Source: Rhodovulum euryhalinum
GTDB taxonomy: Bacteria > Pseudomonadota > Alphaproteobacteria > Rhodobacterales > Rhodobacteraceae
Assembly (NCBI RefSeq): GCF_004342445.1
Contig: NZ_SLWW01000005.1
Coordinates: forward strand, 124,001-188,000
DNA: 64,000 bases
Direction: 5' to 3'
The notes beneath the pieces were generated by a model. That model saw only the letters and a list, made by a program, of their open reading frames with translations. It made no database searches and was not told where the DNA came from. Positions 8,987 through 17,411 of the stretch are shown here, piece after piece (the stretch's first letter is position 1; every line of letters begins with the position of its first letter). The position numbers and the translations under genes are program-made.

Positions 8987-9861
8987 GCCGCCTTGCCCGC
9001 CAGCCGCTGCGCCACCTCGGTCGGCACCCGCGCGCGGTCGCCCTGCGTCTTAAGCAGCGTGACCAGCGCCGCTTTCAAGGCCACCGGATCGTCGGTCAGG
9101 TCGGCCACGCCCAGCCCCGCGACGGCCGCCGCGAAATCCAGCGTCTCGGCCACGCCCGGCGTCTTGTCGAGATCCTCGCGCCGCAGCGCCTGCACGAACC
9201 CCACGATCTGGGCGGCCAGACGCGGCTCCAGCCCCGGGTGCCGCTTGGCCAGGATCGCCAGTTCCGTGGCGCGGTCGGGGTAATCGACATGGACGAACAG
9301 GCAGCGCCGGCGCAGCGCGTCCGACAGATCGCGCGTGCCGTTCGAGGTCAGGATCACGTGGGGTTTGGCGGTCGCGTGGATCGTGCCGAGTTCGGGGATC
9401 GAGATCGTGAAATCCGACAGGATCTCCAGCAGATACGCCTCGAATTCCTCGTCCGCGCGGTCGATCTCGTCGATCAGCAGGACGGGCGGCCTGTCTTGCC
9501 GGATCGCCTGCAACAGAGGCCGTTCCAGCAGGTAGTCCTCGGAAAAGATGCGCGCCTCCAGCCCCGGCCCGGTCTCGCCGCGTTCCCCCGCCGCGCGGAT
9601 CGCCAGCAATTGCCGCTGATAGTTCCATTCGTAGATCGCATGGCCCGCATCCAGCCCCTCGTAGCATTGCAGCCGGATCAGGGGGGCCTCCTTGAGAATG
9701 GCCAGCACCTTTGCGATCTCGGTCTTGCCCACGCCTGCCGCCCCCTCCAGCAGCAGCGGCCGTTCCAGCGTCAGCGCGAGGTATAGCGCCATGGCGAGGT
9801 CGTCCCCCGCAACGTAACCCTGGTCCGAAAGCCGGTCCTGAAGCATGCGCCAATCGGACAT
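8983..9861 (-). CDS. coxD: MoxR-type AAA+ ATPase CoxD
   Basis: Protein of 292 residues. Walker A is GAAGVGKTE near residue 40, Walker B LLIDEIDRAD near residue 110, sensor 1 is in ILTSNGTRDLSDALRRR. This is the MoxR/CoxD group of AAA+ ATPases that pair with VWA proteins. In Oligotropha CoxD is required for maturation of the bimetallic centre of CO dehydrogenase. It follows coxL by 49 bp and overlaps coxE by 4 bp. Confidence 0.92.
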   Translation of the reverse strand: MSDWRMLQDRLSDQGYVAGDDLAMALYLALTLERPLLLEGAAGVGKTEIAKVLAILKEAPLIRLQCYEGLDAGHAIYEWNYQRQLLAIRAAGERGETGPGLEARIFSEDYLLERPLLQAIRQDRPPVLLIDEIDRADEEFEAYLLEILSDFTISIPELGTIHATAKPHVILTSNGTRDLSDALRRRCLFVHVDYPDRATELAILAKRHPGLEPRLAAQIVGFVQALRREDLDKTPGVAETLDFAAAVAGLGVADLTDDPVALKAALVTLLKTQGDRARVPTEVAQRLAGKAA

Positions 9862-9910
9862 CCGATCCTCCCGTGCGGCCCGCCCCGGATGTCCCGGGGC
9901 GGGCAGGGGT

Positions 9911-12328
9911 TCATCCGTGCAGCCCCAGATCGCGTGCCGTCCGCCAGATCCGCCAATGATCGTGCGGCATGTGCGTCTGGGTCAGGCCGAAGGCGCGGAA
10001 CGCGTCGTGGACGGCGTTCGAGAACGCCGGCACGCCCCCCACATTGGGGCTTTCGCCCACGCCCTTGGCCCCGATCGGGTGATGCGGGCTGGGGGTCTCG
10101 GTCCAGTCGGTCTGGTAGTTGGGCGTCTCCCACGCGGTCGGCAGGAAGAAGTCCATCAGCGTTCCGGTCCGGACGTTGCCCATGTCGTCATAGGCAATCT
10201 CCTGGCCCATGGCGATCGCCAGCGCCTCGGTCAGCCCGCCATGGACCTGCCCCTCGATGATCATCGGGTTGATCCGCGTGCCGCAATCGTCCAGCGCGTA
10301 GAACTGGCGGATTTCGTGCTCGCCGGTATCCACGTCAATTTCCATCACGCAGACATAGGCGCCGAAGGGATAGGTCATGTTGGGCGGGTCGTAATAGCTG
10401 ACCGCCTCCAGCCCCGGCTCGACGCCCGGGATCGCCTGATTGTAGGCGGCATAGGCGATCTCGGCCATGGTCTTGAACCGTTCGGGCGCGCCCTTGACCA
10501 CGAACCGGTCGATGTCCCATTCGAGGTCGTTATCGTGGACTTCCAAAAGGTAGGCCGCGATCATCTGCGCCTTGGCGCGGATCTTTCGTCCGGCCATGGC
10601 GGTGGCAGCCCCCGCCACCGGGGTCGAGCGCGAGCCGTAGGTCCCGAGGCCGTAGGGCGCGGTGTCGGTGTCCCCTTCCTCGATGGTGATCTTGTCGGCG
10701 GGGATGCCGGTTTCGCTGGCGAGGATCTGGGCGAAGGTGGTCGCATGCCCCTGGCCCTGGCTGATCGTGCCGAGCCGCGCGATGGCGCTGCCCGTGGGGT
10801 GGATGCGGATCTCGCAGGAATCGAACATGCCCATCCCGAGGATGTCGCAGTTCTTCACGGGGCCTGCGCCAACGATTTCCGTGAAATGAGTCAGCCCGAT
10901 GCCCAGCAGTCTCCGGGTCTCGCCGCGCTTGAACGCCTCGACCCGCGCGGCCTGCTCGCGCCGGAGCCCTGCGTAGTCGACCGCCTTCAGCGCCTTGTCC
11001 CAGGCGGTGTGGTAGTCGCCCGAGTCGTATTCCCAACCGAGCGCCGAGGTATAGGGGAACTGGTCCGCCCTGATGAAGTTGATGCGCCGCAGCTCGGCGG
11101 CATCCATCCCCAGCTTGATGGCGAGGATCTCGATCATGCGCTCGATGAAATAGGCCGCTTCGGTCACCCTGAAGGAACAGCGATAGGCCACGCCGCCGGG
11201 CGCCTTGTTGGTGTAGATGCCATCGACCGCGCAATAGGCCACGGGGATGTCATAGCTGCCGGTGCAGATGTGGAAGAAGCCCGCCGGGAACTTGGTGGGG
11301 TCGGCGCAGGCGTCGAACGCGCCATGGTCAGCGGTGACATGGGCATGCAGGCCGGTGATGCGGCCGTCCTTGGTGGCCCCGATCCGGCCCTTCATCCAGT
11401 AGTCGCGGGCAAAGGCCGTGGCCATCATGTTCTCCATCCGGTCCTCGACCCATTTCACCGGCTTGCCGGTGACGATGGTCGCCACGATGGAGCAGACGTA
11501 ACCGGGGTAGACGCCCACCTTGTTGCCGAAGCCGCCGCCGATATCGGGCGAGACCACGCGGATGTTGTGTTCGTCGATCCCCGAGAGCAGCGAGGCCACG
11601 GTGCGCACCACATGCGGCGCCTGGAATGTGCCGTAGACGGTGAGCTTGCCGTTGATCTTGTCCATCGACGCCACGCAGCCGCAGGTTTCCAGCGGGCAGG
11701 GATGGGTGCGGTGGTAGTAGATGGTTTCCTCGGCGATCACTTCCGAGGCGTCGATGGCGGCGGTGGTCCCTGCCGCGTCGCCCTGTTCCCAGGTGAAGAT
11801 ATGGTTGTGGTGGCGGCGGGGGCCGTGGGCGCCCTCGGTCACTCCCTCCAGGTCCTCGCGCAGCACGGGCGCGTCCGGCTCCTGCGCCTTGAACGGGTCG
11901 ACGACCACCGGCAGGTCCTCGTAATCGACCTCCACCAGTTCGACCGCGTCGGCGGCGATGTAGCGGTCGGTGGCGACGACAAAGGCGACCTCCTGGCCCT
12001 GGAACAGCACCTTGCCATCGGCCAGCACCATCTGCTTGTCGCCCGCGAGCGTCGGCATCCAGTGCAGGCCAAGGGGTTCAAGATCCTTCGCCGTCAGCAC
12101 CGCCACCACGCCGGGCAGGGCCAGCGCCGCCGCGGCGTCGATGGATTTCACACGGGCATGGGCATAGGGCGAGCGAACGAAATCGCCGAACAGCATGCCG
12201 GGCAGCTTGATGTCGTCGACATAGTTGCCCTTGCCCTGGGTAAAGCGCGCATCCTCCACACGCTTGCGGGCGCAGCCCAGCCCCTTGAGATTGGCACGCC
12301 GCTCTTCGCTGTCGGGAAGGTCCTTCAT
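9911..12328 (-). CDS. coxL: aerobic CO dehydrogenase large subunit, form I (molybdopterin subunit)
   Basis: Protein of 805 residues, essentially the length of Oligotropha CoxL. The diagnostic form I active-site loop AYRCSFR is at residues 381-387, so C384 corresponds to the copper-sulfur ligand Cys388; form II proteins have AYRGAGR instead. The catalytic glutamate is E759 in GAKGVGES, equivalent to Glu763 with the same offset of four. [10 protein letters not shown] (residues 261-270) is a conserved pterin-binding stretch. The enzyme should oxidise CO with water to CO2, feeding electrons via CoxS and CoxM to the quinone pool. ATGA overlap with coxS. Of all genes here this most clearly predicts a phenotype: aerobic CO oxidation. 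Confidence 0.96.
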   Translation of the reverse strand: MKDLPDSEERRANLKGLGCARKRVEDARFTQGKGNYVDDIKLPGMLFGDFVRSPYAHARVKSIDAAAALALPGVVAVLTAKDLEPLGLHWMPTLAGDKQMVLADGKVLFQGQEVAFVVATDRYIAADAVELVEVDYEDLPVVVDPFKAQEPDAPVLREDLEGVTEGAHGPRRHHNHIFTWEQGDAAGTTAAIDASEVIAEETIYYHRTHPCPLETCGCVASMDKINGKLTVYGTFQAPHVVRTVASLLSGIDEHNIRVVSPDIGGGFGNKVGVYPGYVCSIVATIVTGKPVKWVEDRMENMMATAFARDYWMKGRIGATKDGRITGLHAHVTADHGAFDACADPTKFPAGFFHICTGSYDIPVAYCAVDGIYTNKAPGGVAYRCSFRVTEAAYFIERMIEILAIKLGMDAAELRRINFIRADQFPYTSALGWEYDSGDYHTAWDKALKAVDYAGLRREQAARVEAFKRGETRRLLGIGLTHFTEIVGAGPVKNCDILGMGMFDSCEIRIHPTGSAIARLGTISQGQGHATTFAQILASETGIPADKITIEEGDTDTAPYGLGTYGSRSTPVAGAATAMAGRKIRAKAQMIAAYLLEVHDNDLEWDIDRFVVKGAPERFKTMAEIAYAAYNQAIPGVEPGLEAVSYYDPPNMTYPFGAYVCVMEIDVDTGEHEIRQFYALDDCGTRINPMIIEGQVHGGLTEALAIAMGQEIAYDDMGNVRTGTLMDFFLPTAWETPNYQTDWTETPSPHHPIGAKGVGESPNVGGVPAFSNAVHDAFRAFGLTQTHMPHDHWRIWRTARDLGLHG

Positions 12329-12816
12329 TCCGCGGCCTCCTTGACGGTGTTCAGTTCATTGGCAGCGGCTAGCACCGACTTGACGATGTTCTGATAGCCG
12401 GTGCAGCGGCACAGGTTCCCGGCCATGCCGAAGCGCACCTCCTCCTCGCTGGGCGTCGGATTCTCCTTCAACAGACGCCAGGCGCGCGTGATCATCCCCG
12501 GCGTGCAGAAGCCGCATTGCAGCCCGTGATGCTCGCGGAACATCTCCTGCAGCACGTGCAGGCTGTCGGGGGTGCCGATCCCCTCGATGGTGGTGATCTC
12601 GGCCCCCTGCGCCTGGGCGGCGAAGATCGTGCAGGCCTTGACCGATTTCCCGTCCATGTCGACGGTGCAGGCCCCGCAATGGCTGGTCTCGCAGCCGATA
12701 TGGGGGCCGGTGATCCCCAGCCGCTCGCGCAGCACGTGGATCAGCAATTCACGCGGCTCGGCCAGCGTTTCCACCGCCTCGCCGTTCACCGTCAGCGTCA
12801 GGTGCATCTTGGTCAT
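12325..12816 (-). CDS. coxS: CO dehydrogenase small subunit, two [2Fe-2S] clusters
   Basis: Protein of 163 residues. The N-terminal plant-type [2Fe-2S] domain has ligands C42, C47, C50 and C62 ([10 protein letters not shown]...C); the C-terminal four-helix domain has C101, C104, C136 and C138 (CGFC and CRC). This is the standard XDH-family iron-sulfur subunit, passing electrons from the Mo site in CoxL to FAD in CoxM. The ATG at 12816 is 11 bp after the coxM stop; the frame stays open upstream through coxM antisense-like sequence, which is ignored. The CoxM-CoxS-CoxL order matches known CODH operons. Confidence 0.96.
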   Translation of the reverse strand: MTKMHLTLTVNGEAVETLAEPRELLIHVLRERLGITGPHIGCETSHCGACTVDMDGKSVKACTIFAAQAQGAEITTIEGIGTPDSLHVLQEMFREHHGLQCGFCTPGMITRAWRLLKENPTPSEEEVRFGMAGNLCRCTGYQNIVKSVLAAANELNTVKEAAE

Positions 12817-12827
12817 TCTTCCCTCCT

Positions 12828-13679
12828 TCAGGCGCGCGACCAGGCGCGGGCGATGGCGCGGGCCAGGATCACGCCGGCCACGTGGCGCTTGAACTCCACG
12901 GGGCCGCGGTTGTCCTCGACCGGGTCGATGTCGCCCTGCATGGCGGCAACCGCGGTGCGCACGGCGTCCGGTCCGCAGTCGGTGCCGACGAGCGCCGCGC
13001 CCGCCGCGGCGCTGAAGACCGGCACATCGGCAAGGTTCGTCATCGCGACGCTGGCCGACGTCACCCGGCCGCCGTCGGCCGCGATCAGCACCGCGGCGGC
13101 CGCGGTCGCGTAATCGCCGATCTTGCGCTTCTGCTTTTCGTACGCATGGCCGCGCGGCGGGCGGGCAAAGCTGACCGCGGTCAGGATTTCCTCTTCCTCG
13201 CGGGCGGTGACATAGGGCGCCTCGTAGAACTCGCGCGCGGCCACCTCGCGGGTGCCGTCGGGACCGGCCAGGGCAAAGCTTGCATCGAGGCACATCATCA
13301 GCGCGGGCATGTCGTTGCCCGGATCGCCGTTGGCGACGTTGCCGCCCAGTGTGCCGAGGTTGCGCACCTGCGGGTCGGCGATCTGGCGCGCCGCCTCGAT
13401 CAGGATCGGCGCGGCTTCCGCCAGCCCGGCATGGGCAAGGATTTCGGACTGGGTGGTCAGCGCGCCGATCCGGATCGTGTCGCCCACTTCGACACCCCGG
13501 AGATCCGCAATGCCCTGCAGGTCGATCAGATGGCCGGGCGCGGCCATTCTCAGCTTCATCATCGGGATCAGGCTGTGCCCGCCGGCGACGACGCGGGCAT
13601 CGTCGCCATGTTGCTGCAGCAACGATATGGCACCCGGGACGGAGTCCGGCCGGTGATATTCGAATGTCGCTGGGATCAT
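12828..13679 (-). CDS. coxM: CO dehydrogenase medium subunit, FAD-binding
   Basis: Protein of 283 residues with both FAD signatures of the CO dehydrogenase flavoprotein family: [15 protein letters not shown] near residues 32-46 and [14 protein letters not shown] near 111-124. It accepts electrons from CoxS and passes them to quinone. The ATG has a strong GGGAGGAGC ribosome site. It is the first gene of the coxMSLDEF unit; 159 bp separate it from the regulator gene upstream and contain a predicted LytTR site. Confidence 0.95.
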   Translation of the reverse strand: MIPATFEYHRPDSVPGAISLLQQHGDDARVVAGGHSLIPMMKLRMAAPGHLIDLQGIADLRGVEVGDTIRIGALTTQSEILAHAGLAEAAPILIEAARQIADPQVRNLGTLGGNVANGDPGNDMPALMMCLDASFALAGPDGTREVAAREFYEAPYVTAREEEEILTAVSFARPPRGHAYEKQKRKIGDYATAAAAVLIAADGGRVTSASVAMTNLADVPVFSAAAGAALVGTDCGPDAVRTAVAAMQGDIDPVEDNRGPVEFKRHVAGVILARAIARAWSRA

Positions 13680-13807
13680 CTCCCGCTCCTCCCTTGGTCT
13701 TCACGCGCCCCCGCTCGTGCATCGGCGGGGTGTCGCGTCCTTGGGGAACGGTAGGAAGACGGCGGCCTGGAGCGATGGAATGACGCACCACGGGCCGGGA
13801 CGTTTTC

Positions 13808-13836
13808 ACGAACTGCGAAATGCCCGCACGAACGGC
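13808..13836 (-). promoter_or_regulatory. predicted LytTR-type direct repeats upstream of coxM
   Basis: On the minus strand two 9-mers, GCCGTTCGT and GCAGTTCGT, lie head-to-tail with an 11-bp spacer (20 bp start to start), 129-157 bp upstream of the coxM ATG and just past the coxC stop. Each fits the LytTR consensus (W-M-M-GTT-N-R-K) at eight of nine positions. LytTR regulators such as AgrA bind two such repeats about 12 bp apart. The regulator gene next door encodes a LytTR domain, so self-consistent. Not experimentally shown. Confidence 0.5.
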
Positions 13837-13838
13837 GA

Positions 13839-14972
13839 TCAAAGGCCCAGATGCGCGCGCAAGCCGGGTACGCGCGAGCGGCTGACCGGCACATGGTCAA
13901 GGTTCGGGATGTCCCCGAACAGGCAAATGCCGTTGTCCTTGCGCCGGTCGAATCCAGAGACTTTGGCGGTATTCACCAGATAGCTGCGATGCACCCGGAA
14001 GAACCCTGCCTCGGACAGCCGCCGCTCGGCCTCGCTGATCGACCAGGGGCAGAAGACCCGGCCCTCGGCGGTATAGGCGATGGTGTAGTGGCCCTCGGCG
14101 CGGATTGCGGCCACCTCGGCGGCTGGCAGGAAATAGGTGACCCCCTCGCGTTCATAGGGCAGCCGCAGGCCGGGCGCGGGCGGGGTGGCGGGTGGCTCGG
14201 CGTCGGCGGGCGCGGCTGGCCGGTCGGACGGTGGCCCGGCGGCTGCGGCCGGCTGGGGCCCGGGAAAGGCGGACAGGAAGGACGCGCCCGACATCAGGAA
14301 CGCACCCGAGATCACGAAGGCGGTGACAAGCACGATCAGCGCGAGGTGGGAATTGCCGATCGCGGGCCCCTCGGCCGCAGCCGCCACGGTGCGGGCGAAA
14401 TCGGTCCAGTACATCGCGGTGAAATGCACGATGGCGACCGAAAGACCGAAGACCGCCGTGGCTGCCAGAATGTCCACCGCCCTCCGCCGCCGGTAGGCGA
14501 CCCGGATCGCCAGTACCCCCATCGCCACCGCCAGCCCGCCCGCCGCCGCGAACCCGAGCGGGCGGTGGACCGGCTGGCAGCCCTCGATGGCCGAGAGACC
14601 GGTGTAATGCATGATGACGATCCCAAGCCCCAGCACCGTCCCCGACAGCACCATCCGCGGCCCGGTGCGCCGCCCGAAATGCATCAGGATCAGCGCGAGC
14701 CCGGCCAGCAGGATCGCGATCAGCACCGAGGCGACCGTGGGCAACGCGCGATAGTAGACCGCCACCTCGAACCGCATAGCCAGCATGGCGACGAAATGCA
14801 TCGTCCAGATGCCCCCGCCCAGCGCGATCGCCGCCATCGCGATGCGCATGTGGCGCACGCCTTCGGACACGCCCGACAGCCCGCGGGTCAGCGCAAGCCC
14901 GGTGAAGGCGGCCATCATCGAGATGACGATGGAGGCCAGGATCAGCCTGTAATCGTAGACATACAGAAGCAT
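13839..14972 (-). CDS. coxC: MHYT-LytTR membrane regulator, CoxC/CoxH type
   Basis: Protein of 377 residues. The N-terminal 230 residues form about seven membrane helices with three MHYT-type motifs ([16 protein letters not shown] and IVHFTAMY), thought to bind a metal and sense O2, CO or NO. After a Pro/Ala-rich linker (about 245-275) comes a C-terminal LytTR DNA-binding domain (EGHYTIAY ... [11 protein letters not shown] ... DHVPVSRSR). This exact architecture is that of CoxC and CoxH in the Oligotropha cox cluster. Start MLLYVYDY is preferred because MHYT proteins begin close to the first helix; a GTG 48 bp upstream is possible. It is co-oriented with and directly upstream of coxMSLDEF and probably controls it. 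Confidence 0.85.
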   Translation of the reverse strand: MLLYVYDYRLILASIVISMMAAFTGLALTRGLSGVSEGVRHMRIAMAAIALGGGIWTMHFVAMLAMRFEVAVYYRALPTVASVLIAILLAGLALILMHFGRRTGPRMVLSGTVLGLGIVIMHYTGLSAIEGCQPVHRPLGFAAAGGLAVAMGVLAIRVAYRRRRAVDILAATAVFGLSVAIVHFTAMYWTDFARTVAAAAEGPAIGNSHLALIVLVTAFVISGAFLMSGASFLSAFPGPQPAAAAGPPSDRPAAPADAEPPATPPAPGLRLPYEREGVTYFLPAAEVAAIRAEGHYTIAYTAEGRVFCPWSISEAERRLSEAGFFRVHRSYLVNTAKVSGFDRRKDNGICLFGDIPNLDHVPVSRSRVPGLRAHLGL

Positions 14973-15048
14973 GGGGGCGAACCGCTCCTCCCCTCGCGGC
15001 CCTTGGGTGGAGTGTCCCACCCCGCTCGCCGGTGTGTCAACAGGCGTG

Positions 15049-15056
15049 GGCCGTCA
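15049..15056. repeat. left copy of 8-bp target-site duplication
   Basis: GGCCGTCA, identical to positions 19203-19210 on the other side of the transposon. It abuts the left inverted repeat exactly. This dates the insertion as recent enough for both copies to be unchanged. Confidence 0.93.
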
Positions 15057-15083
15057 GGTAGTGGGTCAGTTTGAAATCGGAAA
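15057..15083 (+). repeat. left terminal inverted repeat (IRL)
   Basis: 27 bp starting GGTAGTGGGTCAG and ending GAAA; matches the reverse complement of 19176-19202 except at the 23rd base (G here, A there). Lies immediately inside the target duplication. Confidence 0.93.
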
Positions 15084-15142
15084 GTTCCCGAGCGCGTGAG
15101 GTGGGGTTTGCGCCCAGCGCAGCCAGGGCTTATCTTCGTGAC

Positions 15143-15367
15143 ATGACAGACAAACCCAAACGACCCCGTGACGCCAACCAGCTTGCCAAGTTCATCGTGG
15201 ATGTGGCGACTGGGGATGCTGATGCTGAGACACCGCTGGAAAAGTCGGCGACCCAACGCAAGGGTGGGTTGAAGGGTGGCGCAGCCAGGGCTGCATCGCT
15301 CACGCCCGAGCAGCGCGCAGAGATTGCCAGAACAGCGGCGCAGGCCAGGTGGAAGAAGGGCAGTTAG
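15143..15367 (+). CDS. small KGG-motif conserved protein (transposon cargo)
   Basis: Protein of 74 residues, very basic at its C-terminus: GGLKGGAARAASLTPEQRAE followed by IARTAAQARWKK. This pattern occurs in many small bacterial proteins of unknown function, often in mobile regions; the Lys/Ala/Gly-rich end suggests nucleic-acid binding but this is inference. The ATG at 15143 is chosen over a TTG at 15071, which would start inside the transposon terminal repeat. It overlaps the convergent next gene by 4 bp. Confidence 0.65.
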   Translation: MTDKPKRPRDANQLAKFIVDVATGDADAETPLEKSATQRKGGLKGGAARAASLTPEQRAEIARTAAQARWKKGS

Positions 15368-15837
15368 GCTGCCTTGTCTTTGTCCCAAGAACGGCGCTCT
15401 TCGACGTCGTCTCTGAAGTCGAAGATCATTTGGATTGCCTTTTGTTCAGGCTTCATCGCATTGTAGGCTTCGACATCAGTTGCGAGCTGGACGCAGTCGC
15501 CCACGATTTGCTCCCGGCGTTGAATGAATGCCTTCTGCATGTGCTCTCTCGGCGCGTCTTGCATAACGCCCCACAAGGTTAGTTGCACGCCGCCCTTGGA
15601 AACCCTGACAGCGTGATTGACCCGGTAGCGTCGCCCGCTATCGTCGGTCGCATACTCTTCACGAAGTGCGGTCGACATGTCCTCTGCGAGCTTGTCCAGC
15701 GGATCAATCTCAGGAGGAACGATCATGCCCTTCGACACGCCCCACTGCACCGCCTCGCGAGCGGTCGCGGGGACGGTTCCATGCTCTGCCGTAAAGGCAT
15801 GCCACACGCGTTGCAGTTGTTCCTTATAGGCAGCCAT
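15364..15837 (-). CDS. hypothetical protein (transposon cargo)
   Basis: Protein of 157 residues, no domain recognised. It is mostly helical and charged, with Trp in the N-terminal WHAFTAEHGTVP and QWGVSKGM segments and the C-terminal FDFRDDVEERRSW. No membrane segment or signal peptide. It lies 11 bp downstream of the antitoxin-peptidase gene on the same strand, so it is likely the third gene of the higBA transcript; its 3' end overlaps the KGG gene. Confidence 0.7.
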   Translation of the reverse strand: MAAYKEQLQRVWHAFTAEHGTVPATAREAVQWGVSKGMIVPPEIDPLDKLAEDMSTALREEYATDDSGRRYRVNHAVRVSKGGVQLTLWGVMQDAPREHMQKAFIQRREQIVGDCVQLATDVEAYNAMKPEQKAIQMIFDFRDDVEERRSWDKDKAA

Positions 15838-15848
15838 GAGCGTCCCTC

Positions 15849-17018
15849 CTAAAGTGAAAGCGGCACGGACTCGCCCCAGCCGTCAATGATCGCGCTCCCC
15901 TGCAAGAAGGATCGAACTTTGACCTTGTGGCGAGTAAGCCAGTCGTATCGTCCCATCTTCCGCTGAAGCTGACCGACTACGATCCCAGGGTGCCGCTGAA
16001 TGCGCTTTGCGAACGCCAGCGTATCCCGCTCCGAGATGTAGGGGTATTTCCGCAGGAAAAACGATTCCAATTGTTCGGCTGGCACGCAGAAGTTGGCAGC
16101 CGCCTCATTGGCCTGCTTTTCCTCGGCGCTCTGGGGTTCAGAGTCGGCCTCCTCGCGCTGCAAATCGACGTCCACAAACTCAGGCGAGACAGGTTGGCTC
16201 TTCCCATGACCGCAGAGCAGGTGCTCGATTTCGTGCCGGAGCACAAACCAGAAGTTGTCGATCCGATCCATTCGCATGGTCATCCCGATGACCGGCGACG
16301 CATCGTCCAACCAGAAGCACACCCCGTCGATCTTCGCCTTCGGCAAAGACTCCACGATCACGAAGCGCACACCGCACTCCGCAAGCGCCCTCGGCACATG
16401 GCGAATTTCTTCGGGGTCGAAGGTCAACCTTTGGAAGTCAGAGACAGCCTCCTGCAGCTTCTTGGCCGAATAGCGGCCAACGACCATTTCACTGGCGATC
16501 TGATTGACCCGATAAAGCCAAGCCCATTGTTCAGGCGTCGTCTCGGAATAGTCCGCCTTCTTCGCCGCATGGGCGAGGCATGGAACTTCATCTAGGGTGT
16601 TCTTCCTGAAGAAGCGCATTACCTGCACCTCGAGCAGCTCGATGTCTGTGTCTTTCAGCCAGCCGCGCTTGATCATCTCCCTAATTGGATAGGTTGCCTG
16701 CAGGCGCGCTCGCCGCTCGACCGCCGGGTCGGGTGCTTTGGCGATCGACATCTCGTATACCTTCTGGAGGTTGGCGAAATAGTCCGCAGAGACGTCAAAC
16801 GCTGCGCTCAGGGCCTTGGCCATTTCCGGAGTGACGTTCCGCTTGCCCGTCATGATCGGGCTGACGCTCTGCTCGGGCACGCCCAGAATGAACGCCAGAT
16901 CGCGCTGGCTCCAGCCGCGCGCTTCCATTTCCTCTTTGATCAACTCTCCCGGATGAGGAACATCCGCAAAGCAAGAAGCCAAACTCAATACGAAGCCCTC
17001 CTTAGTGCGGGTCGCCAA
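15849..17018 (-). CDS. HigA-like antitoxin fused to an ImmA/IrrE-type metallopeptidase
   Basis: Protein of 389 residues. Residues 21-85 are a HigA-type helix-turn-helix (HPGELIKEEMEARGWSQRDL ... GVPEQSVSPIMTGKRN). After a helical linker, the C-terminal half carries a zinc-peptidase motif H262-E263-x-x-H266 (RHEIEHLLCGH) and a downstream Glu-rich helix (EKQANEAAANF), as in the ImmA/IrrE (COG2856) family. HigA antitoxins repress their operon and neutralise HigB; the peptidase half suggests the antitoxin could be self-cleaving or cleave a repressor on stress, but that is inference. It overlaps the toxin gene by 17 bp, toxin first, as in higBA modules. Confidence 0.82.
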   Translation of the reverse strand: MATRTKEGFVLSLASCFADVPHPGELIKEEMEARGWSQRDLAFILGVPEQSVSPIMTGKRNVTPEMAKALSAAFDVSADYFANLQKVYEMSIAKAPDPAVERRARLQATYPIREMIKRGWLKDTDIELLEVQVMRFFRKNTLDEVPCLAHAAKKADYSETTPEQWAWLYRVNQIASEMVVGRYSAKKLQEAVSDFQRLTFDPEEIRHVPRALAECGVRFVIVESLPKAKIDGVCFWLDDASPVIGMTMRMDRIDNFWFVLRHEIEHLLCGHGKSQPVSPEFVDVDLQREEADSEPQSAEEKQANEAAANFCVPAEQLESFFLRKYPYISERDTLAFAKRIQRHPGIVVGQLQRKMGRYDWLTRHKVKVRSFLQGSAIIDGWGESVPLSL

Positions 17019-17298
17019 TCTCAGTGATCGTGGCGACGGTTACTGATCCCGAATCGCTAATTGTGAAGAAGATTCGATATTGATCGTTCACCCGGATTGA
17101 CCTTGTTTCATCGCTTCCTCCCTTGCGTTTCTTGTAGTTCAAGCTCTTCAGGTTGCGCAGGTCGCGCTCATTTATGGCCGCCTCGATTTGAACAAGCCGA
17201 CGCCGTGCCGCGACGATGACGGCGACAGGCAAGCCCATCTTGTGGGCTTCTTCTGTGCAGATGCGCGCGAGAGCAGCATTGGCGAACTCGACCTTCAT
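17002..17298 (-). CDS. HigB-like (RelE superfamily) toxin
   Basis: Protein of 98 residues. The C-terminal half shows the HigB pattern: LRNLKSLNYKKRKGG, then RSIRVNDQYRIFFTI and a final VTVATITEIGDPH. HigB toxins are ribosome-dependent mRNA endoribonucleases. The N-terminal half (residues 1-50) is more divergent. The gene precedes the antitoxin gene, overlapping it, which is diagnostic of higBA order. Its upstream region holds an 8-bp palindrome suited to an autoregulatory operator. Confidence 0.82.
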   Translation of the reverse strand: MKVEFANAALARICTEEAHKMGLPVAVIVAARRRLVQIEAAINERDLRNLKSLNYKKRKGGSDETRSIRVNDQYRIFFTISDSGSVTVATITEIGDPH

Positions 17299-17341
17299 GC
17301 GGAATCCTATTAACCCGTGAACCCGAGTAGGTCAACACGCG

Positions 17342-17362
17342 ACTTAACGACAGGCGTTAAGT
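17342..17362. promoter_or_regulatory. perfect 8-bp inverted repeat upstream of the higBA-like operon
   Basis: ACTTAACG-ACAGG-CGTTAAGT lies 44 bp upstream of the toxin ATG, between it and the divergent transposase gene. HigA-type antitoxins bind palindromes over their own promoter, so this is a natural operator candidate. On the minus strand a TTGACC / TTAATA pair with 16-bp spacing lies at 17308-17335 but would place the start almost at the ATG, so the promoter itself is uncertain. Confidence 0.5.
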
Positions 17363-17411
17363 TTGTCATTTTTATGCTTGACCAAAGATCATTTTGAAAT
17401 ATGGTCAGGCC

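Noticed and set aside
9845-12394. Plus-strand open frame of 849 codons over coxL
   Set aside because: Antisense to an intact, motif-perfect coxL; composition is typical of shadow frames in high-GC DNA.
15020-15040. TTGACA on the minus strand as the coxC promoter
   Set aside because: A -35-like TTGACA is present, but no -10 element lies 16-18 bp downstream, and it is within 20 bp of the longer GTG start.
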